Counted from the stretch's first letter, positions 28,905-38,696 are shown. The stretch: 64,000 nucleotides of DNA from Mucilaginibacter daejeonensis (GCF_020783335.1 NZ_CP086068.1:1984001-2048000), one strand, 5' to 3'. Program-made: numbers and translations. The notes: generated from the sequence alone by a model not told the origin.

Positions 28905-29351
28905 ATGAAAAAGATCGTGATCATTTGCGCGGGCCTGCTATTATTCGGGCCTAAGCTGACCAAAGCCCAAGCTATTTTAGACAAGATCGACCGCACGGCC
29001 GACAAAGCCGACCGGGCAAGTCGCACCGCTGACCGTACCAAAAGCACAGGCGACAAACTGCTGGGCCTTTTCGGTAAAAAGAAGGATGGCACCTCGTTAG
29101 AAAAAACGACCGTTAAACTCGCCGGGGTAGATTTTTCTACCCTCAAGGCTCTTAATGATAAGCTGCAGTCGGCCAAAGGTATCGAGAGTACCAAGATGAA
29201 GTACAGTGCTTCGGGCTCATCGATCGTATTGCAGCATGCCGGCTCTACATCTGACCTTCTCAAAGTGCTGCAAAGATCAGCTCCGGACGTTTTTGCCGAG
29301 AAGAACATCGAAGGAATGGATGATGGTGAGATATCCATCAAGATCAAATAA
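28905..29351 (+). CDS. Small exported protein of unknown function
   Basis: 148-aa exported protein. Start ATG 28905 gives a clean signal peptide MKKIVIICAGLLLFGPKLTKAQA; a longer frame from 28854 has no such signal. The mature N-terminus is a charged heptad-like repeat (KIDRTADKADRASRTADRTKSTGDK) likely to be helical. The C-terminal part (about 60-148) is alpha/beta with no motif I recognise. It is divergent from the sensor kinase (178-base gap) and may be one of its targets (inference). Confidence 0.7.
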   Translation: MKKIVIICAGLLLFGPKLTKAQAILDKIDRTADKADRASRTADRTKSTGDKLLGLFGKKKDGTSLEKTTVKLAGVDFSTLKALNDKLQSAKGIESTKMKYSASGSSIVLQHAGSTSDLLKVLQRSAPDVFAEKNIEGMDDGEISIKIK

Positions 29352-29375
29352 TACCTACTAAACCCTATCTACAAC

Positions 29376-29412
29376 ACCTACCCGGGCGGCCTTTCATTCC
29401 GCTTGGGTGGGT
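29376..29412 (+). terminator. Hairpin after the small exported protein
   Basis: 14-bp stem with three G-U pairs (29376-29389 with 29399-29412), loop CCTTTCATT, followed by ATTATTTAT. It lies between 28905-29351 and the next lipoprotein gene. Confidence 0.5.
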
Positions 29413-29430
29413 ATTATTTATCTGAATACT

Positions 29431-29985
29431 ATGAAGAACTGGATGTTCAAACGGCCCTGCGCCATCATGTTATGGGTGGCCGTGATCATAATGGGCTTTA
29501 CCGCGTGCAAAAAAGGCGGCGGTGGGTCTGGCAGCGATCAGGATGTTTATATGAGTTGTAAGCTGAACGGAACGCTACACGAATTCAATTATCATGTTAA
29601 TGCCAACGACCATCCGGCTACTGATACCGTGCACTTTGTGGTGATAGGTGGTTGGGAAAAAGAGGATATGGTGACCGGATTTGGCATCGATATGCAGATC
29701 GATAAAGGCGCCAAAGAAGCGACATATGTATCTAACAGTGCCGCCGGTCTATTGCTTTCGGGCAAATACTATATCCAGAACATGAAGGATGGAAAGATCG
29801 TGAACACCACCATTTACAACGGGGGGGATGTTGACGGCAGCAACTTCACCATGACCATCACCAGTTTGACCGAATGGGGTGTTAAAGGCACCTTTTCAGG
29901 CAAGCTTAGGTTGCTTGACGGCGATGAGTTCATTGCCGTGACCGATGGCAAGTTCTCGGCACCTTACAATAGAACCGGATCATAA
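29431..29985 (+). CDS. Small lipoprotein of unknown function
   Basis: 184-aa lipoprotein. ATG 29431 gives MKNWMFKRPCAIMLWVAVIIMGFTACKKGGGG with lipobox FTAC followed by a Gly/Ser linker; the upstream in-frame start at 29407 would only lengthen the signal. The mature part is beta-rich (MSCKLNGTLHEFNY; GTFSGKLRL), reminiscent of Bacteroidota lipoproteins of the DUF6252 kind, but I am not certain. It is followed after 18 bases by another exported protein. Confidence 0.7.
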   Translation: MKNWMFKRPCAIMLWVAVIIMGFTACKKGGGGSGSDQDVYMSCKLNGTLHEFNYHVNANDHPATDTVHFVVIGGWEKEDMVTGFGIDMQIDKGAKEATYVSNSAAGLLLSGKYYIQNMKDGKIVNTTIYNGGDVDGSNFTMTITSLTEWGVKGTFSGKLRLLDGDEFIAVTDGKFSAPYNRTGS

Positions 29986-30003
29986 TTAAAAGAACAAAAC
30001 ACC

Positions 30004-30654
30004 ATGAAGATACCATTCAAGTTTATCGCCTTGCTGATATTTATCAGCAATTTTACATCTGAATTTGTCTTAGCGCAAGACAAGCCTTTCAACGAAGACT
30101 TTTCAAGCTATCAAACAGGCGCATCGCCCCGCAGCATCAAAACCAACGGTGCAGCCATTGTTGAACACCCGACCGGGCAGGAGGGTAAATGGCTATTGGT
30201 CAAGAACCAGGCCACCTACAAGATCAACAGGCTCACACCATTTCCGGCCAAGTTCACCCTTGAGTTCGATGTGCTGGGTGCGGCCGAACAAGGGAATGAG
30301 ATCGGTCCGGTTTGCTTTGGCTTTGTGAAGGATAATGCCGCACGTGAACATTTGAGCAATGCGGGCGCCTTTGTGCAATTACACTACAACGATGGCGATG
30401 CCGTGAACATTGGTAATTACGATCTGAAAAAGGAGGTTGGCACAACGTTCGATCTCATATCAACACTAAACAAACCTTTGCATGTAAAGCTGGTGGTGAA
30501 CGGAACGGAAATGGCCGTTTACCTGGATGATACCAAGCTCGCCGATACAGAGCTATTTGCCCCTAAAGCTGCCAAATACTTTTATCTAAGCGGACCATGG
30601 GAGTATAAACAAGGAGCTAAACTGTACGTGAGCAACTTTAAAACTACCTTATAG
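30004..30654 (+). CDS. Exported LamG/concanavalin-like protein
   Basis: 216-aa secreted protein, signal peptide to about VLAQ (residue 25). The mature part begins FNEDFSSYQTGASP, a common opening of jelly-roll (LamG/family-16-like) domains, with strands such as FTLEFDVLG, LHVKLVVNGTEMAVYLDD and KLYVSNFKT. This fold often binds glycans, but no catalytic motif is visible. Probably co-transcribed with the preceding lipoprotein (18-base gap). Confidence 0.65.
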   Translation: MKIPFKFIALLIFISNFTSEFVLAQDKPFNEDFSSYQTGASPRSIKTNGAAIVEHPTGQEGKWLLVKNQATYKINRLTPFPAKFTLEFDVLGAAEQGNEIGPVCFGFVKDNAAREHLSNAGAFVQLHYNDGDAVNIGNYDLKKEVGTTFDLISTLNKPLHVKLVVNGTEMAVYLDDTKLADTELFAPKAAKYFYLSGPWEYKQGAKLYVSNFKTTL

Positions 30655-30709
30655 TCTGATCATATCTTATAAAGGGAGATAGATCCTTACCAAGATAGCT
30701 CATCTTATA

Positions 30710-30760
30710 GCTATTTATTCATTGAAGACGCATGTCCTCAATGAGTAAATAGCATTTTTA
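30710..30760. terminator. Strong hairpin terminator, overlapping the 3' end of the ABC permease gene
   Basis: 20-bp stem with a single G-U pair (30710-30729 and 30734-30753), 4-base loop GCAT, followed by ATTTTTATTT on the + strand. The stop of the - strand permease/M1 gene (30738) lies inside it, so the two transcripts share the structure. Confidence 0.8.
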
Positions 30761-33700
30761 TTTGAGTACATTGCGCCTGATCGCTTACCGCACATAGTTC
30801 GTTGATCAGGTCGGTACTGACCGGCGGCGTGTGAGGATAAGCATGCTTCTCCAGTAAATTCCTGAGAGCCCGGTTGACCTTTTTCTCACCGATCAAGTTC
30901 ACCACTTCGTTCATCACCAATAAGCCCTTATCGTAATAAAGATAGATGTCTTCGGTCCTTGCTCTATATAGCGGCGGCTCTTTTGAAAAGCCCCGTTCGT
31001 TATCATATATGCTTTTGTGGACGGTGATCTTACCCTGTACGGCAGCCGGACTCAGATAGCGCTTAGCCAGCATGAGCTCAGTATACATAGCCAGTGTCTC
31101 TGTCAGGAGTTTGGAACCTTCGCGTTCATCAGGCGCTAACTGTTGGTTGCCCCACCATTGGTGCGACAACTCATGCGCGGCCAGTTCGTTGATCACATCA
31201 TGACCCTCGCCGTTCCCTAAATTGGCATGGAAGAGTGACTGCTCGGTCATGAAGATGGTGGCCGGGTAGGCGGTCCCTGCAAAGCCTTCGGTAAATGACG
31301 ATATCTCTGCAAAACGGATGGTCTTGTACGGGTAGGGGCCAAAATTTGACCGACAATAATCGATAGTGCGCACTGCGTTCCTGATCAGGTGAGCTACGTT
31401 CTCAGGGTGCTTACTGTCATAGTATACCGCAACCTCGACGCCTTTGTGATTCATTTTACTGACGTGGTAATTCGCTGCCGAAAGTCCGAATCTGAAGGGA
31501 ATAGGCGTTCCGGATATATACCGGAAATAAGCCCTGTCTTTTGATGTCCACTGCCGCTCCAGTTCGCCAACACCAACTACTGACTGCCCCCTCGGTACTG
31601 AAACGGTCATGTCAAGATCAATGAAGTTATTGGTACCCCGTGGAGCCTCCAGTTTAGTGAGGGGCGTAGGTGTGCCAAGTCGCCTCTTCTTCCTTTCCGC
31701 CAGCAACGATATCTCTTCATCGGTTTGATAACCAAAGCGCGGAAAATAATTGCTGATGCGGAGGAATGAGCCATTGTGCACGATGGCGTTAAAAGACTCA
31801 TGACCTGTAAAGCCGTTCCATTGATAGGAGAAACTGAACGATAAAGTGGCACTGTCCCCTGGTAGTAACGGACGTTCGAGGTCAATAAGCCCGGTTCTTT
31901 CGCCCAAGGTCTTTTGGTAGCGCCCTTGACGGTACATTGCCGTTGTCATTTTGATAGCATCGCTATAATTGACAAGTAATTTATTGATAGGAGTGGGGCC
32001 GGGATTCGTTAACTTATAATAACCCTGTACTTGATAAGCATCTTTGGTGGGGTAAAGGTCGATGCTGGTCTTGACACAAGTGATCACCGGCTGGTTCATA
32101 TTGATCAGTGGCCGGTAAGCCCGCTCATAGCTTTCACGCTCATCAAGTTCTTGTTGAGTACCAGTTGCCGGGACGCGGATAAAGATGTACATGCCGGTGC
32201 AAATAGCTATGCTCAACAACAGGATGCAAGCATGCATCCTGGTCTTGCTCCACGACCTGAAGCTGTGACCGATCATCACCCAAGCGATCAAGACCACACT
32301 CGAGCCAAAGATCATTCGCCAAATGAAGCTATTAGAATAATCGTCCCAGCCGTTCATTTCGCTATACCTTGCTGTGTATGCTGTCATGAAGCGCATCAAA
32401 GGGTGATCCATTCCCAGCGACTTGCCCATAGAAGTAGCCAACAAGGCGATCGCTATACAGCAGACCGTTAGTCCCAGCCATTTACTGCCGATGAGGTGCT
32501 GGATGATCAGGATAAGGCCTGCACTCATTGCCAACGGAACACCGATCAACCAGTATAAAAGCGCATAAACAGGCAGCTCTATATGTGTATATCCGTATAC
32601 TAGTTGGAAAACGATACCTGTAAAGATGATCATCGTGATCAGTATGACGTTCAGCACCGTGAGCGTCATCCATTTAGATAGCAATAAGATGATTTTACCA
32701 ACAGGTGTACTATTCTCGATAAGGTGGAACCGGTGATCGTGACTACGCCAGTAAAGCTCCTGTGCGTAAAACAACGTGACCAAAAGTAACAGCCCGGGCA
32801 GGTTAAAAAGTATGCGGTTCACCATGAGCCCGGTGGTAGCATATTGCTCGGGCAAACGTATGCCCTGGTCAATGCTCCCGTAAAACTCCATAGACATGTA
32901 GAAGATGAGCCCCAGACCGATCAGCGTAAATGCCCTGCTTTTTAAGACGAGTTTCATATTCTGCTTCACCAGGACCGTAATCACTGCTACGGTGTACTTA
33001 ATGCCCTCAGCAGTGGTGGTTAGCGTGCGATAGGACGTTACCTTCACCGGTGAACCAGCTGCTACCTTGATCTTCGAGGTGCTATCACCGTTTTGTAGCT
33101 TGAACTGGAATCTATAATAAGTTGTGAATAATAGGGCAATGCTCAACGCGAGGTATATCAGTCTATTCAATAGTAAATTGCCGGTCATATGGATGACCGA
33201 CGTGTTCTTCAACTCCACCGCCCATAGGTTGGTTTGGTGATAAAAAGCCGAAAGTCCAAATGGGTCTATCTTGGCTGCCAATTCCAATGATGCAGATGAC
33301 CGCGGCAGGCTCCCGGCCATTAATGGTGAGCCCGAATAAGTGAGCAGTATGAGGTAACTGATGTAAATGAACAACCCACAGATAAAGATCATGAACTTAT
33401 TGCGCGTCGACCATGCCACAGCGCTTACCAGCACTGCGCACAGGAAAAGGTTAGGTAACCCGATGAGCAACAGAGGCTGAACATAGAGCCAAAGATGAAA
33501 AGCCTGATAACCTGTACGTTCAGGAACCATCAATTGCCCGGTCATATAGCCGGCGACCAATACCGTGAAACAGAGTGCGGATAAAGCTAATACTGCGCCG
33601 AACCGGCTCAGCAGATGATCGCGCTTAACGAGCGGTGTCGCGTATAAAATAATATCGAAACGTGCATCGCTCTCTTTCAACAAGATCTGCGCGGCAAATA

Positions 33701-33905
33701 GAGTTGTCAAAAATATACCGGTCAGGCTAAGCAGGCCGATCATCATGGCGATGCAGTACGGTGAATTGCGGTAAATGTCGTTACCGGCGTTGAACGAGAG
33801 CTTAAGATCTATGAATATGCCTCCGGCAAAAAGTAAAATCAAGACCACATATATGGCTGGCTTTTTGAAATAAGAGCCCAACTCAAATTTTAATAGATCG
33901 GTCAT
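30738..33905 (-). CDS. ABC-2-type permease fused to an M1-family peptidase
   Basis: Two-part membrane protein (1055 aa). Residues 1-590 hold about twelve hydrophobic segments in two ABC-2 permease-like halves (first helix YVVLILLFAGGIFIDL). From about residue 610 comes an M1 metallopeptidase: beta N-domain, then the zinc site AAHELSHQWWGNQ (about 908-920) with the third ligand in KLLTETLAMY (about 932-941). The usual GAMEN loop is seen as GFAGTAYPATIFM-like sequence, so exopeptidase specificity may differ. It follows the ABC ATPase gene by 2 bases. The pairing suggests a transporter with a built-in extracytoplasmic peptidase; such fusions occur in Bacteroidota, with unknown cargo. Confidence 0.85.
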   Translation of the reverse strand: MTDLLKFELGSYFKKPAIYVVLILLFAGGIFIDLKLSFNAGNDIYRNSPYCIAMMIGLLSLTGIFLTTLFAAQILLKESDARFDIILYATPLVKRDHLLSRFGAVLALSALCFTVLVAGYMTGQLMVPERTGYQAFHLWLYVQPLLLIGLPNLFLCAVLVSAVAWSTRNKFMIFICGLFIYISYLILLTYSGSPLMAGSLPRSSASLELAAKIDPFGLSAFYHQTNLWAVELKNTSVIHMTGNLLLNRLIYLALSIALLFTTYYRFQFKLQNGDSTSKIKVAAGSPVKVTSYRTLTTTAEGIKYTVAVITVLVKQNMKLVLKSRAFTLIGLGLIFYMSMEFYGSIDQGIRLPEQYATTGLMVNRILFNLPGLLLLVTLFYAQELYWRSHDHRFHLIENSTPVGKIILLLSKWMTLTVLNVILITMIIFTGIVFQLVYGYTHIELPVYALLYWLIGVPLAMSAGLILIIQHLIGSKWLGLTVCCIAIALLATSMGKSLGMDHPLMRFMTAYTARYSEMNGWDDYSNSFIWRMIFGSSVVLIAWVMIGHSFRSWSKTRMHACILLLSIAICTGMYIFIRVPATGTQQELDERESYERAYRPLINMNQPVITCVKTSIDLYPTKDAYQVQGYYKLTNPGPTPINKLLVNYSDAIKMTTAMYRQGRYQKTLGERTGLIDLERPLLPGDSATLSFSFSYQWNGFTGHESFNAIVHNGSFLRISNYFPRFGYQTDEEISLLAERKKRRLGTPTPLTKLEAPRGTNNFIDLDMTVSVPRGQSVVGVGELERQWTSKDRAYFRYISGTPIPFRFGLSAANYHVSKMNHKGVEVAVYYDSKHPENVAHLIRNAVRTIDYCRSNFGPYPYKTIRFAEISSFTEGFAGTAYPATIFMTEQSLFHANLGNGEGHDVINELAAHELSHQWWGNQQLAPDEREGSKLLTETLAMYTELMLAKRYLSPAAVQGKITVHKSIYDNERGFSKEPPLYRARTEDIYLYYDKGLLVMNEVVNLIGEKKVNRALRNLLEKHAYPHTPPVSTDLINELCAVSDQAQCTQIKMLFTH

Positions 33906-33907
33906 GG

Positions 33908-34783
33908 TCAGTTAGTTGAGCTTAGTAAGTGAAAGTAGACATCCTCCAAAGTGGCGGGCACTGACTCAAAGCCATTATGTGGATCGATATTGCTATAAAT
34001 GCGAATGTTAAGCCGGCCCATGCTCAAGTGCGAGGAAATGACCTGGAAACGAGCTTCGTAGTCGGCTTTGTCGGCCTTATCAATGGTTCGTTGCCACACT
34101 TTGCCTGACATGGCCGACACCAGTTCAGTAGGGGCACCCTTGGCAATGATGCGTCCCTTTTTCATGACCGCCATTTCGGTACATAGGTTCCTGACGTCCT
34201 CAACCAAATGTGTGGAAAGGATGATCACTTTTTGTTCGCCTATCTCGCTGAGTAGGTTGTTAAAACGATTCCGTTCCTCAGGGTCAAGGCCTGCCGTGGG
34301 CTCGTCCACAATGATCAGCTGCGGGTCACCCAATAGGGCTTGAGCTACCCCGAACCGCTGGCGCATACCTCCCGAGAACGTATGAACACTGTTGTTGCGC
34401 TGTTCATATAGATTGGTTTGAGCCAGCAAAGCCAAAACCTGTTCTTTTCTTGAAGCAGAATAGGTTAGCCCCTTTAACACAGCGATATGCGTGAGCAGGT
34501 CATAGGCCGATACGTTGGGATAAACGCCAAAGTCTTGCGGAAGAAATCCCAGCTGCTTCTTTAACGACAAGGGGTCTGTCAAAACATCAATATCGTTAAA
34601 ATGGATCACTCCCTCGTCTGGGAGTTGTAGTCCTGCGAGGGTCTTCATCAGTGATGATTTACCGGCGCCATTGGGTCCCAAAAGGCCGAACATTCCATTG
34701 CTGATCTTTAGCGACAGACCATCCAGAGCCTTGACGCCGCTGGTGTACATTTTACTGATATTGCTTATAGTTAAGGTATTCAT
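33908..34783 (-). CDS. ABC transporter ATP-binding protein
   Basis: Cytoplasmic ATPase subunit (291 aa) of an ABC-2-type exporter. Walker A GPNGAGKSS (residues 37-45), Q-loop FLPQDFG (about 79-85), signature FSGGMRQRFG (about 138-147), Walker B LIIVDEPTAGLDPEE (about 158-172) and H-loop ILSTHLVED (about 190-198) are all intact. It is translated just before the permease/M1 fusion and must energise it. Confidence 0.93.
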   Translation of the reverse strand: MNTLTISNISKMYTSGVKALDGLSLKISNGMFGLLGPNGAGKSSLMKTLAGLQLPDEGVIHFNDIDVLTDPLSLKKQLGFLPQDFGVYPNVSAYDLLTHIAVLKGLTYSASRKEQVLALLAQTNLYEQRNNSVHTFSGGMRQRFGVAQALLGDPQLIIVDEPTAGLDPEERNRFNNLLSEIGEQKVIILSTHLVEDVRNLCTEMAVMKKGRIIAKGAPTELVSAMSGKVWQRTIDKADKADYEARFQVISSHLSMGRLNIRIYSNIDPHNGFESVPATLEDVYFHLLSSTN

Positions 34784-34861
34784 GATGGAAAATTTTAGGC
34801 ATAGGAGTGGCCCTCCCGTGTATTTAGTGGGTTTACAGATAACATGATCAAAGGTGAAAGA

Positions 34862-35068
34862 TCAGTCGGCTACATACTCCAAGATATCGCCCGGCTGGCA
34901 ATCAAGGGCCTTGCATATCGCCTCGAGCGTATCGAATCGTATTCCTTTCGCTTTACCGGTCTTGAGGATAGAAAAATTGGCTGGGGTCATGTCTAGTATC
35001 TCCGCAAGCTCTTTACTTTGCATCTTTCTTCTGGCCAGCATCACATCTACATTTACAATAATGGCCAT
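34862..35068 (-). CDS. XRE-family helix-turn-helix regulator (YozG-like)
   Basis: Small DNA-binding protein (68 aa). I start at ATG 35068 (MAIIVNVDVMLARRKM), one base after the stop of the DUF2975 gene; the frame extends 27 codons upstream but those are inside DUF2975. The HTH reads SKELAEILDMTPANFSILKTGKAKGIRFDTLEAICKALDC, followed by QPGDILEYV, as in YozG-type regulators. The membrane DUF2975 partner and this regulator form a common two-gene cassette. Confidence 0.85.
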   Translation of the reverse strand: MAIIVNVDVMLARRKMQSKELAEILDMTPANFSILKTGKAKGIRFDTLEAICKALDCQPGDILEYVAD

Positions 35069-35069
35069 A

Positions 35070-35582
35070 TCAGAGTATAAGGTCGTGTTCGTTCTGTAAG
35101 TGATAGCCTTCCCTAAATATGGCAGCCATAAAGTAGCTGAACACGCCAAGCAGCATGTGGAGTATCACCAATATCGCAAGCGGCGATTCAACGTGATAAA
35201 TGACTGCGATCAGGACCGCCGCAACACCAGGTAAGATAAGATTGCCCAGATAGAATACTGTAAGATGCCTGATACCATAAGCGGTGAACAGTTTTGTTTT
35301 GGTGAATACACTGAATACATTGCCCACCAATAAAAAGAAAAGAGCATAGAGTCCCAGCAGCAGCAGGAACATGAGCATGTATCCGCTGTTATACTCACCC
35401 AATAGAAAAGGCATATCAGTGGAAGGGTAACATATCTCGAATCGTCTACCGCTATCGATAATATGGAGTGACCATCCGGTGGTCAAAGCGATGAGCGATA
35501 GCAGGAACGATAAAAAGTATCCAGCTGCCAGCACCTTGCTGACCATGGATAAAATACTTGCAATTAAGCGAACGGGTTTCAT
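35070..35582 (-). CDS. DUF2975 membrane protein
   Basis: 170-aa protein with four hydrophobic segments (about residues 15-38, 66-90, 106-126, 136-156), matching DUF2975 (YoaS-like). Family-like phrase FTKTKLFTAYGIRHL lies between helices 2 and 3. Paired with the XRE gene one base downstream; such pairs probably sense a membrane condition, but the signal is unknown. Confidence 0.78.
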   Translation of the reverse strand: MKPVRLIASILSMVSKVLAAGYFLSFLLSLIALTTGWSLHIIDSGRRFEICYPSTDMPFLLGEYNSGYMLMFLLLLGLYALFFLLVGNVFSVFTKTKLFTAYGIRHLTVFYLGNLILPGVAAVLIAVIYHVESPLAILVILHMLLGVFSYFMAAIFREGYHLQNEHDLIL

Positions 35583-35676
35583 AGTGTTCTATATTACTGC
35601 AATAATACAATTAATTATTGTAAAACAATAATTAATCAAATTTTAATGCGGTCGTACAGAACAGTGATCGTCTCGT

Positions 35677-36765
35677 CTACGGCAACAACATCGATAATTT
35701 CTTATTCAATTCTTCACCCCGTAAGTTTTTGGCAACAATGATCCCGTTTTGATCGATCAGAAAGTTATTGGGGATCGCTGAGATCCCGTATATCAAGGCA
35801 GCTTTATTTTTATCACCATTCAGGTCGCACACGTTCTCCCAAACAAGCTCGTCTTTTTTTACAGCTTGTAGCCACTGGTTCTTGTTGTCATCCAATGATA
35901 CTCCAAGTACAGCAAAACCTTTGCCTTTAAAGCGGGAATAGGTCAACGCCAGCTTTGGATTTTCCGCTCTGCAAGGCCCACACCAGGATGCCCAAAAATC
36001 TAAAAGAATGTATTTGCCTTTGATCTGAGACAACCTGACGTATTTTCCTGAAACGTTCATTTGCTCAAAATCAGCATAGTGGTCGCCCACCTTAATATCT
36101 TTGTTCAAAGCAAGATAATCGGTGATCTGCTTACCATACAAAGTAGTTTTCATTTCCGAACTTAGCTGCTGGAAAAGTGACCGAGTAGTATCCTTTCCCC
36201 AACTGGACGCGTAAACATTCAGAACATTAACTGAAACCAACGAGTTGGGATTTTTTTTGATCCACTGTTTTTCCACTGCTTGTTCGTTATGATAAGCGGC
36301 TCGCATGCGTTTTATTAAGCTCTTACGTTCAGTGCTGTCTTTCGTATTATCTAAGATCTTTTGTAAACTGTCTGCCAAAATGCGGTAAGGTTTACGCATT
36401 TCATCCAGTCGTTTGTCCTCATCTTGTGTGGCCGAGCCAGTGATCGAACCTTTTTTAAATTCGCCAGCTTTAACATTGATGCTGATAGTCGCATTCTCGA
36501 GCCAGAAGTGAACATAGTTAGTGTATCTTGCAGTATGCAGATATACCGGCACTGCTTTTTGGTCAATGCGCCCCGTCATGCTAAATTTCCCTTTCATAAC
36601 GCGGCAGGAATCGATGTCTTTATCCGGCTTTGCTGTTCGTAAATAAAGCCAGGTACTGTCAGGTAAGCCTGTTACCGTGCCGTTTATCCGGTAACCCGGG
36701 GTATTTGAGATAAAAGCGAAAGCAGACAATACGCATGCTGCTGATAATAAGGTAAGAAATTTCAT
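35677..36765 (-). CDS. TlpA/ResA-like thioredoxin with DUF4369-type N-domain
   Basis: Exported thiol oxidoreductase (362 aa), signal peptide to about FISN (residue 20). An N-terminal beta domain like DUF4369 (YRINGTVTGLPDSTWLYLRT, KGKFSMTGRI) is followed by a helical linker (about 120-215) and a thioredoxin domain with LLDFWASWCGPCRAENPKL; the CxxC is WCGPC near residue 265. The cis-Pro loop reads ISAIPNNFLID. Family members reduce disulfides in the periplasm. No obvious operon partner; its promoter region (36766-36948) is shared with the divergent LytS gene. Confidence 0.88.
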   Translation of the reverse strand: MKFLTLLSAACVLSAFAFISNTPGYRINGTVTGLPDSTWLYLRTAKPDKDIDSCRVMKGKFSMTGRIDQKAVPVYLHTARYTNYVHFWLENATISINVKAGEFKKGSITGSATQDEDKRLDEMRKPYRILADSLQKILDNTKDSTERKSLIKRMRAAYHNEQAVEKQWIKKNPNSLVSVNVLNVYASSWGKDTTRSLFQQLSSEMKTTLYGKQITDYLALNKDIKVGDHYADFEQMNVSGKYVRLSQIKGKYILLDFWASWCGPCRAENPKLALTYSRFKGKGFAVLGVSLDDNKNQWLQAVKKDELVWENVCDLNGDKNKAALIYGISAIPNNFLIDQNGIIVAKNLRGEELNKKLSMLLP

Positions 36766-36948
36766 GATATGGCTGAATTATTTACTCAAACATACACTTG
36801 AAAAGGTTGCGATAATTTGAAATTAGACCAGCCACCTGGTATTTTCGACTGGGCGATCAATATACACTTTGGTCGAAAAAAGATAGGGCTTTGTCGAAAA
36901 AGACGCGGTGGGCGAATGCCGCTTGAGCGATAATCTCTATTTTGCATT

Positions 36949-38025
36949 ATGAAGACGGTTCACTTTAAGATAGACAGGAAATACTTCTGGCTGGAATTCG
37001 GCTTCATCGTGTTCATATCCTTTGCTATCTCGCTCATCAGCGACCTGGAATACAGTGCTTATGAAGAACATGATATAACCAAATTCAGCAAAGAATATGG
37101 TTACCGGTTAGTGACCGGCTCGGCAGCCCTGATCTGTTACAGCATTTATTATTGGGGATTTTTAAAAGTATATGTCTTCAGGCGCAGTCTCATTGGCGTG
37201 ATCATGACCAGTTTTGCATTTATCATACTTGATCGCCTGATTGAAAAATATATCGTTAACTGGTTAGTGATACATAGCGAATTTGTAACGCCTGAAACCC
37301 GTGAACGCGCAATGAGATACATGCATGCGAGGTTTGTGGTCACGTTCAATTATCCGTTGATCTCCACCATTTTTCCATTCACAGGTCTCGCTTTTGTAGT
37401 AAGGTCTTTTACGCAAGATCAGGATATGAAAGCCCTTAAAGAACAACAGCTGATCACGGAACTTAATTACTTGAAAGCTCAGCTTCATCCACATTTCTTT
37501 TTCAATACCATCAACAACATCTACGCGCTGGCCCTTAAGGGATCCGCACGTACTGCACCCATGATTGCACGGCTTGGCGACATGATGCGCTATATCCTCT
37601 ACAAGACCCAACATCCAACAGTTCCTTTAACCCTGGAGCTTGCTTTTTTATCCGATTATATCGAGGTCGAAAAGTTGCGACACACGATGAATACCAAGAT
37701 ACAATATGATCTACAAGGCATCAGAACGAATTATGATATAGAACCGCTGCTGTTACTACCCTTCATCGAGAACGCTTTCAAGCACGGTTTGGAAGAGGAG
37801 ACCGGGGACGGGTCGGTTCAGATCGTGATCTGTCAAACTGATGAAGACCTTACCTTACTGGTGAAGAATACTGTGCCACAAGACACAAGGGCAAAAGCCG
37901 GACCTGGTATCGGAATTCAGAACGTTCGTAAAAGATTGGATATATTATACCCTAACAGGTATCAGCTTAACATCAATGAGACGCCCGGTTTCCACGAAGT
38001 GACACTAATACTGACCGATCCATGA
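36949..38025 (+). CDS. LytS/YehU-type sensor histidine kinase
   Basis: Four-helix membrane kinase (358 aa) of the His_kinase (PF06580) class. Hydrophobic segments occur at about residues 15-33, 55-72, 80-100 and 130-150. The phospho-acceptor His is in LKAQLHPHFFFNTINNIYAL (about 177-196), and the HATPase shows LLLPFIENAFKHG and GPGIGIQNVRKRLDILYP. It overlaps the next gene by ATGA, so they form a LytS/LytTR pair. The sensed signal is unknown. Confidence 0.92.
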   Translation: MKTVHFKIDRKYFWLEFGFIVFISFAISLISDLEYSAYEEHDITKFSKEYGYRLVTGSAALICYSIYYWGFLKVYVFRRSLIGVIMTSFAFIILDRLIEKYIVNWLVIHSEFVTPETRERAMRYMHARFVVTFNYPLISTIFPFTGLAFVVRSFTQDQDMKALKEQQLITELNYLKAQLHPHFFFNTINNIYALALKGSARTAPMIARLGDMMRYILYKTQHPTVPLTLELAFLSDYIEVEKLRHTMNTKIQYDLQGIRTNYDIEPLLLLPFIENAFKHGLEEETGDGSVQIVICQTDEDLTLLVKNTVPQDTRAKAGPGIGIQNVRKRLDILYPNRYQLNINETPGFHEVTLILTDP

Positions 38026-38696
38026 TAAGATGTATCGTGGTTGATGACGAGCCCTTGGCCCTTGAGGTGCTTGAATTATTTATTGCCCGTACAACACAGC
38101 TTCAATTGGTGGCCAAATGTGGTAATGCGATCGATGCTTTCAAGGTTTTGCACGATCAGCACATCGACCTGATGTTCATTGATATCAAAATGCCTGGGAT
38201 AAGCGGTCTGGACTTTGTAAGTGCTTTGAAAGAACCACCTTCAGTCATTTTTACCACGGCCTTCGCTGAACATGCTATTAAAGGCTTTGAATTGGAGGCT
38301 GTCGACTACTTGCTCAAACCCATAACTTTTGAACGATTTGAGAAAAGTATCCATAAACTGCTGAAAACGCGGCCTGTGGAGCAGGTGAATGCAAATGACC
38401 ACACCTATTTCAAAGTGTCAGGCAGGCTGATCAAGATCTTTCATGCAGATCTGCTGTATGCGCGGTCAGTGAAAGACTACATTTTGCTTCATACTAAAAG
38501 CGGCAACCACTTGGTGCACATGACCATGAAGTACCTGGCCGAACTGCTGCCTTCACCCATCTTTCTGCGCATACATCGCTCATATCTGGTCAATCGGTCG
38601 GCTATAGATCAATTCGATAAACATAACGTATGCGTAGGTAAAGAGATCATTCCGGTGGGCGAGAACTTTCGTGGAAACCTGGACAAGATCACCTGA
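38022..38696 (+). CDS. LytTR-family response regulator
   Basis: Response regulator (224 aa): receiver with VVDDEPLAL (residues 5-13), phospho-Asp in LMFIDIKMPGISGLDF (about 52) and Lys in LLKPITFERF (about 103), then a LytTR DNA-binding domain (about 125-222) with YARSVKDYILLHT and FLRIHRSYLVNRSAI. Co-translated with the LytS gene. This is the last clearly chromosomal gene before the island boundary. Confidence 0.92.
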   Translation: MIRCIVVDDEPLALEVLELFIARTTQLQLVAKCGNAIDAFKVLHDQHIDLMFIDIKMPGISGLDFVSALKEPPSVIFTTAFAEHAIKGFELEAVDYLLKPITFERFEKSIHKLLKTRPVEQVNANDHTYFKVSGRLIKIFHADLLYARSVKDYILLHTKSGNHLVHMTMKYLAELLPSPIFLRIHRSYLVNRSAIDQFDKHNVCVGKEIIPVGENFRGNLDKIT

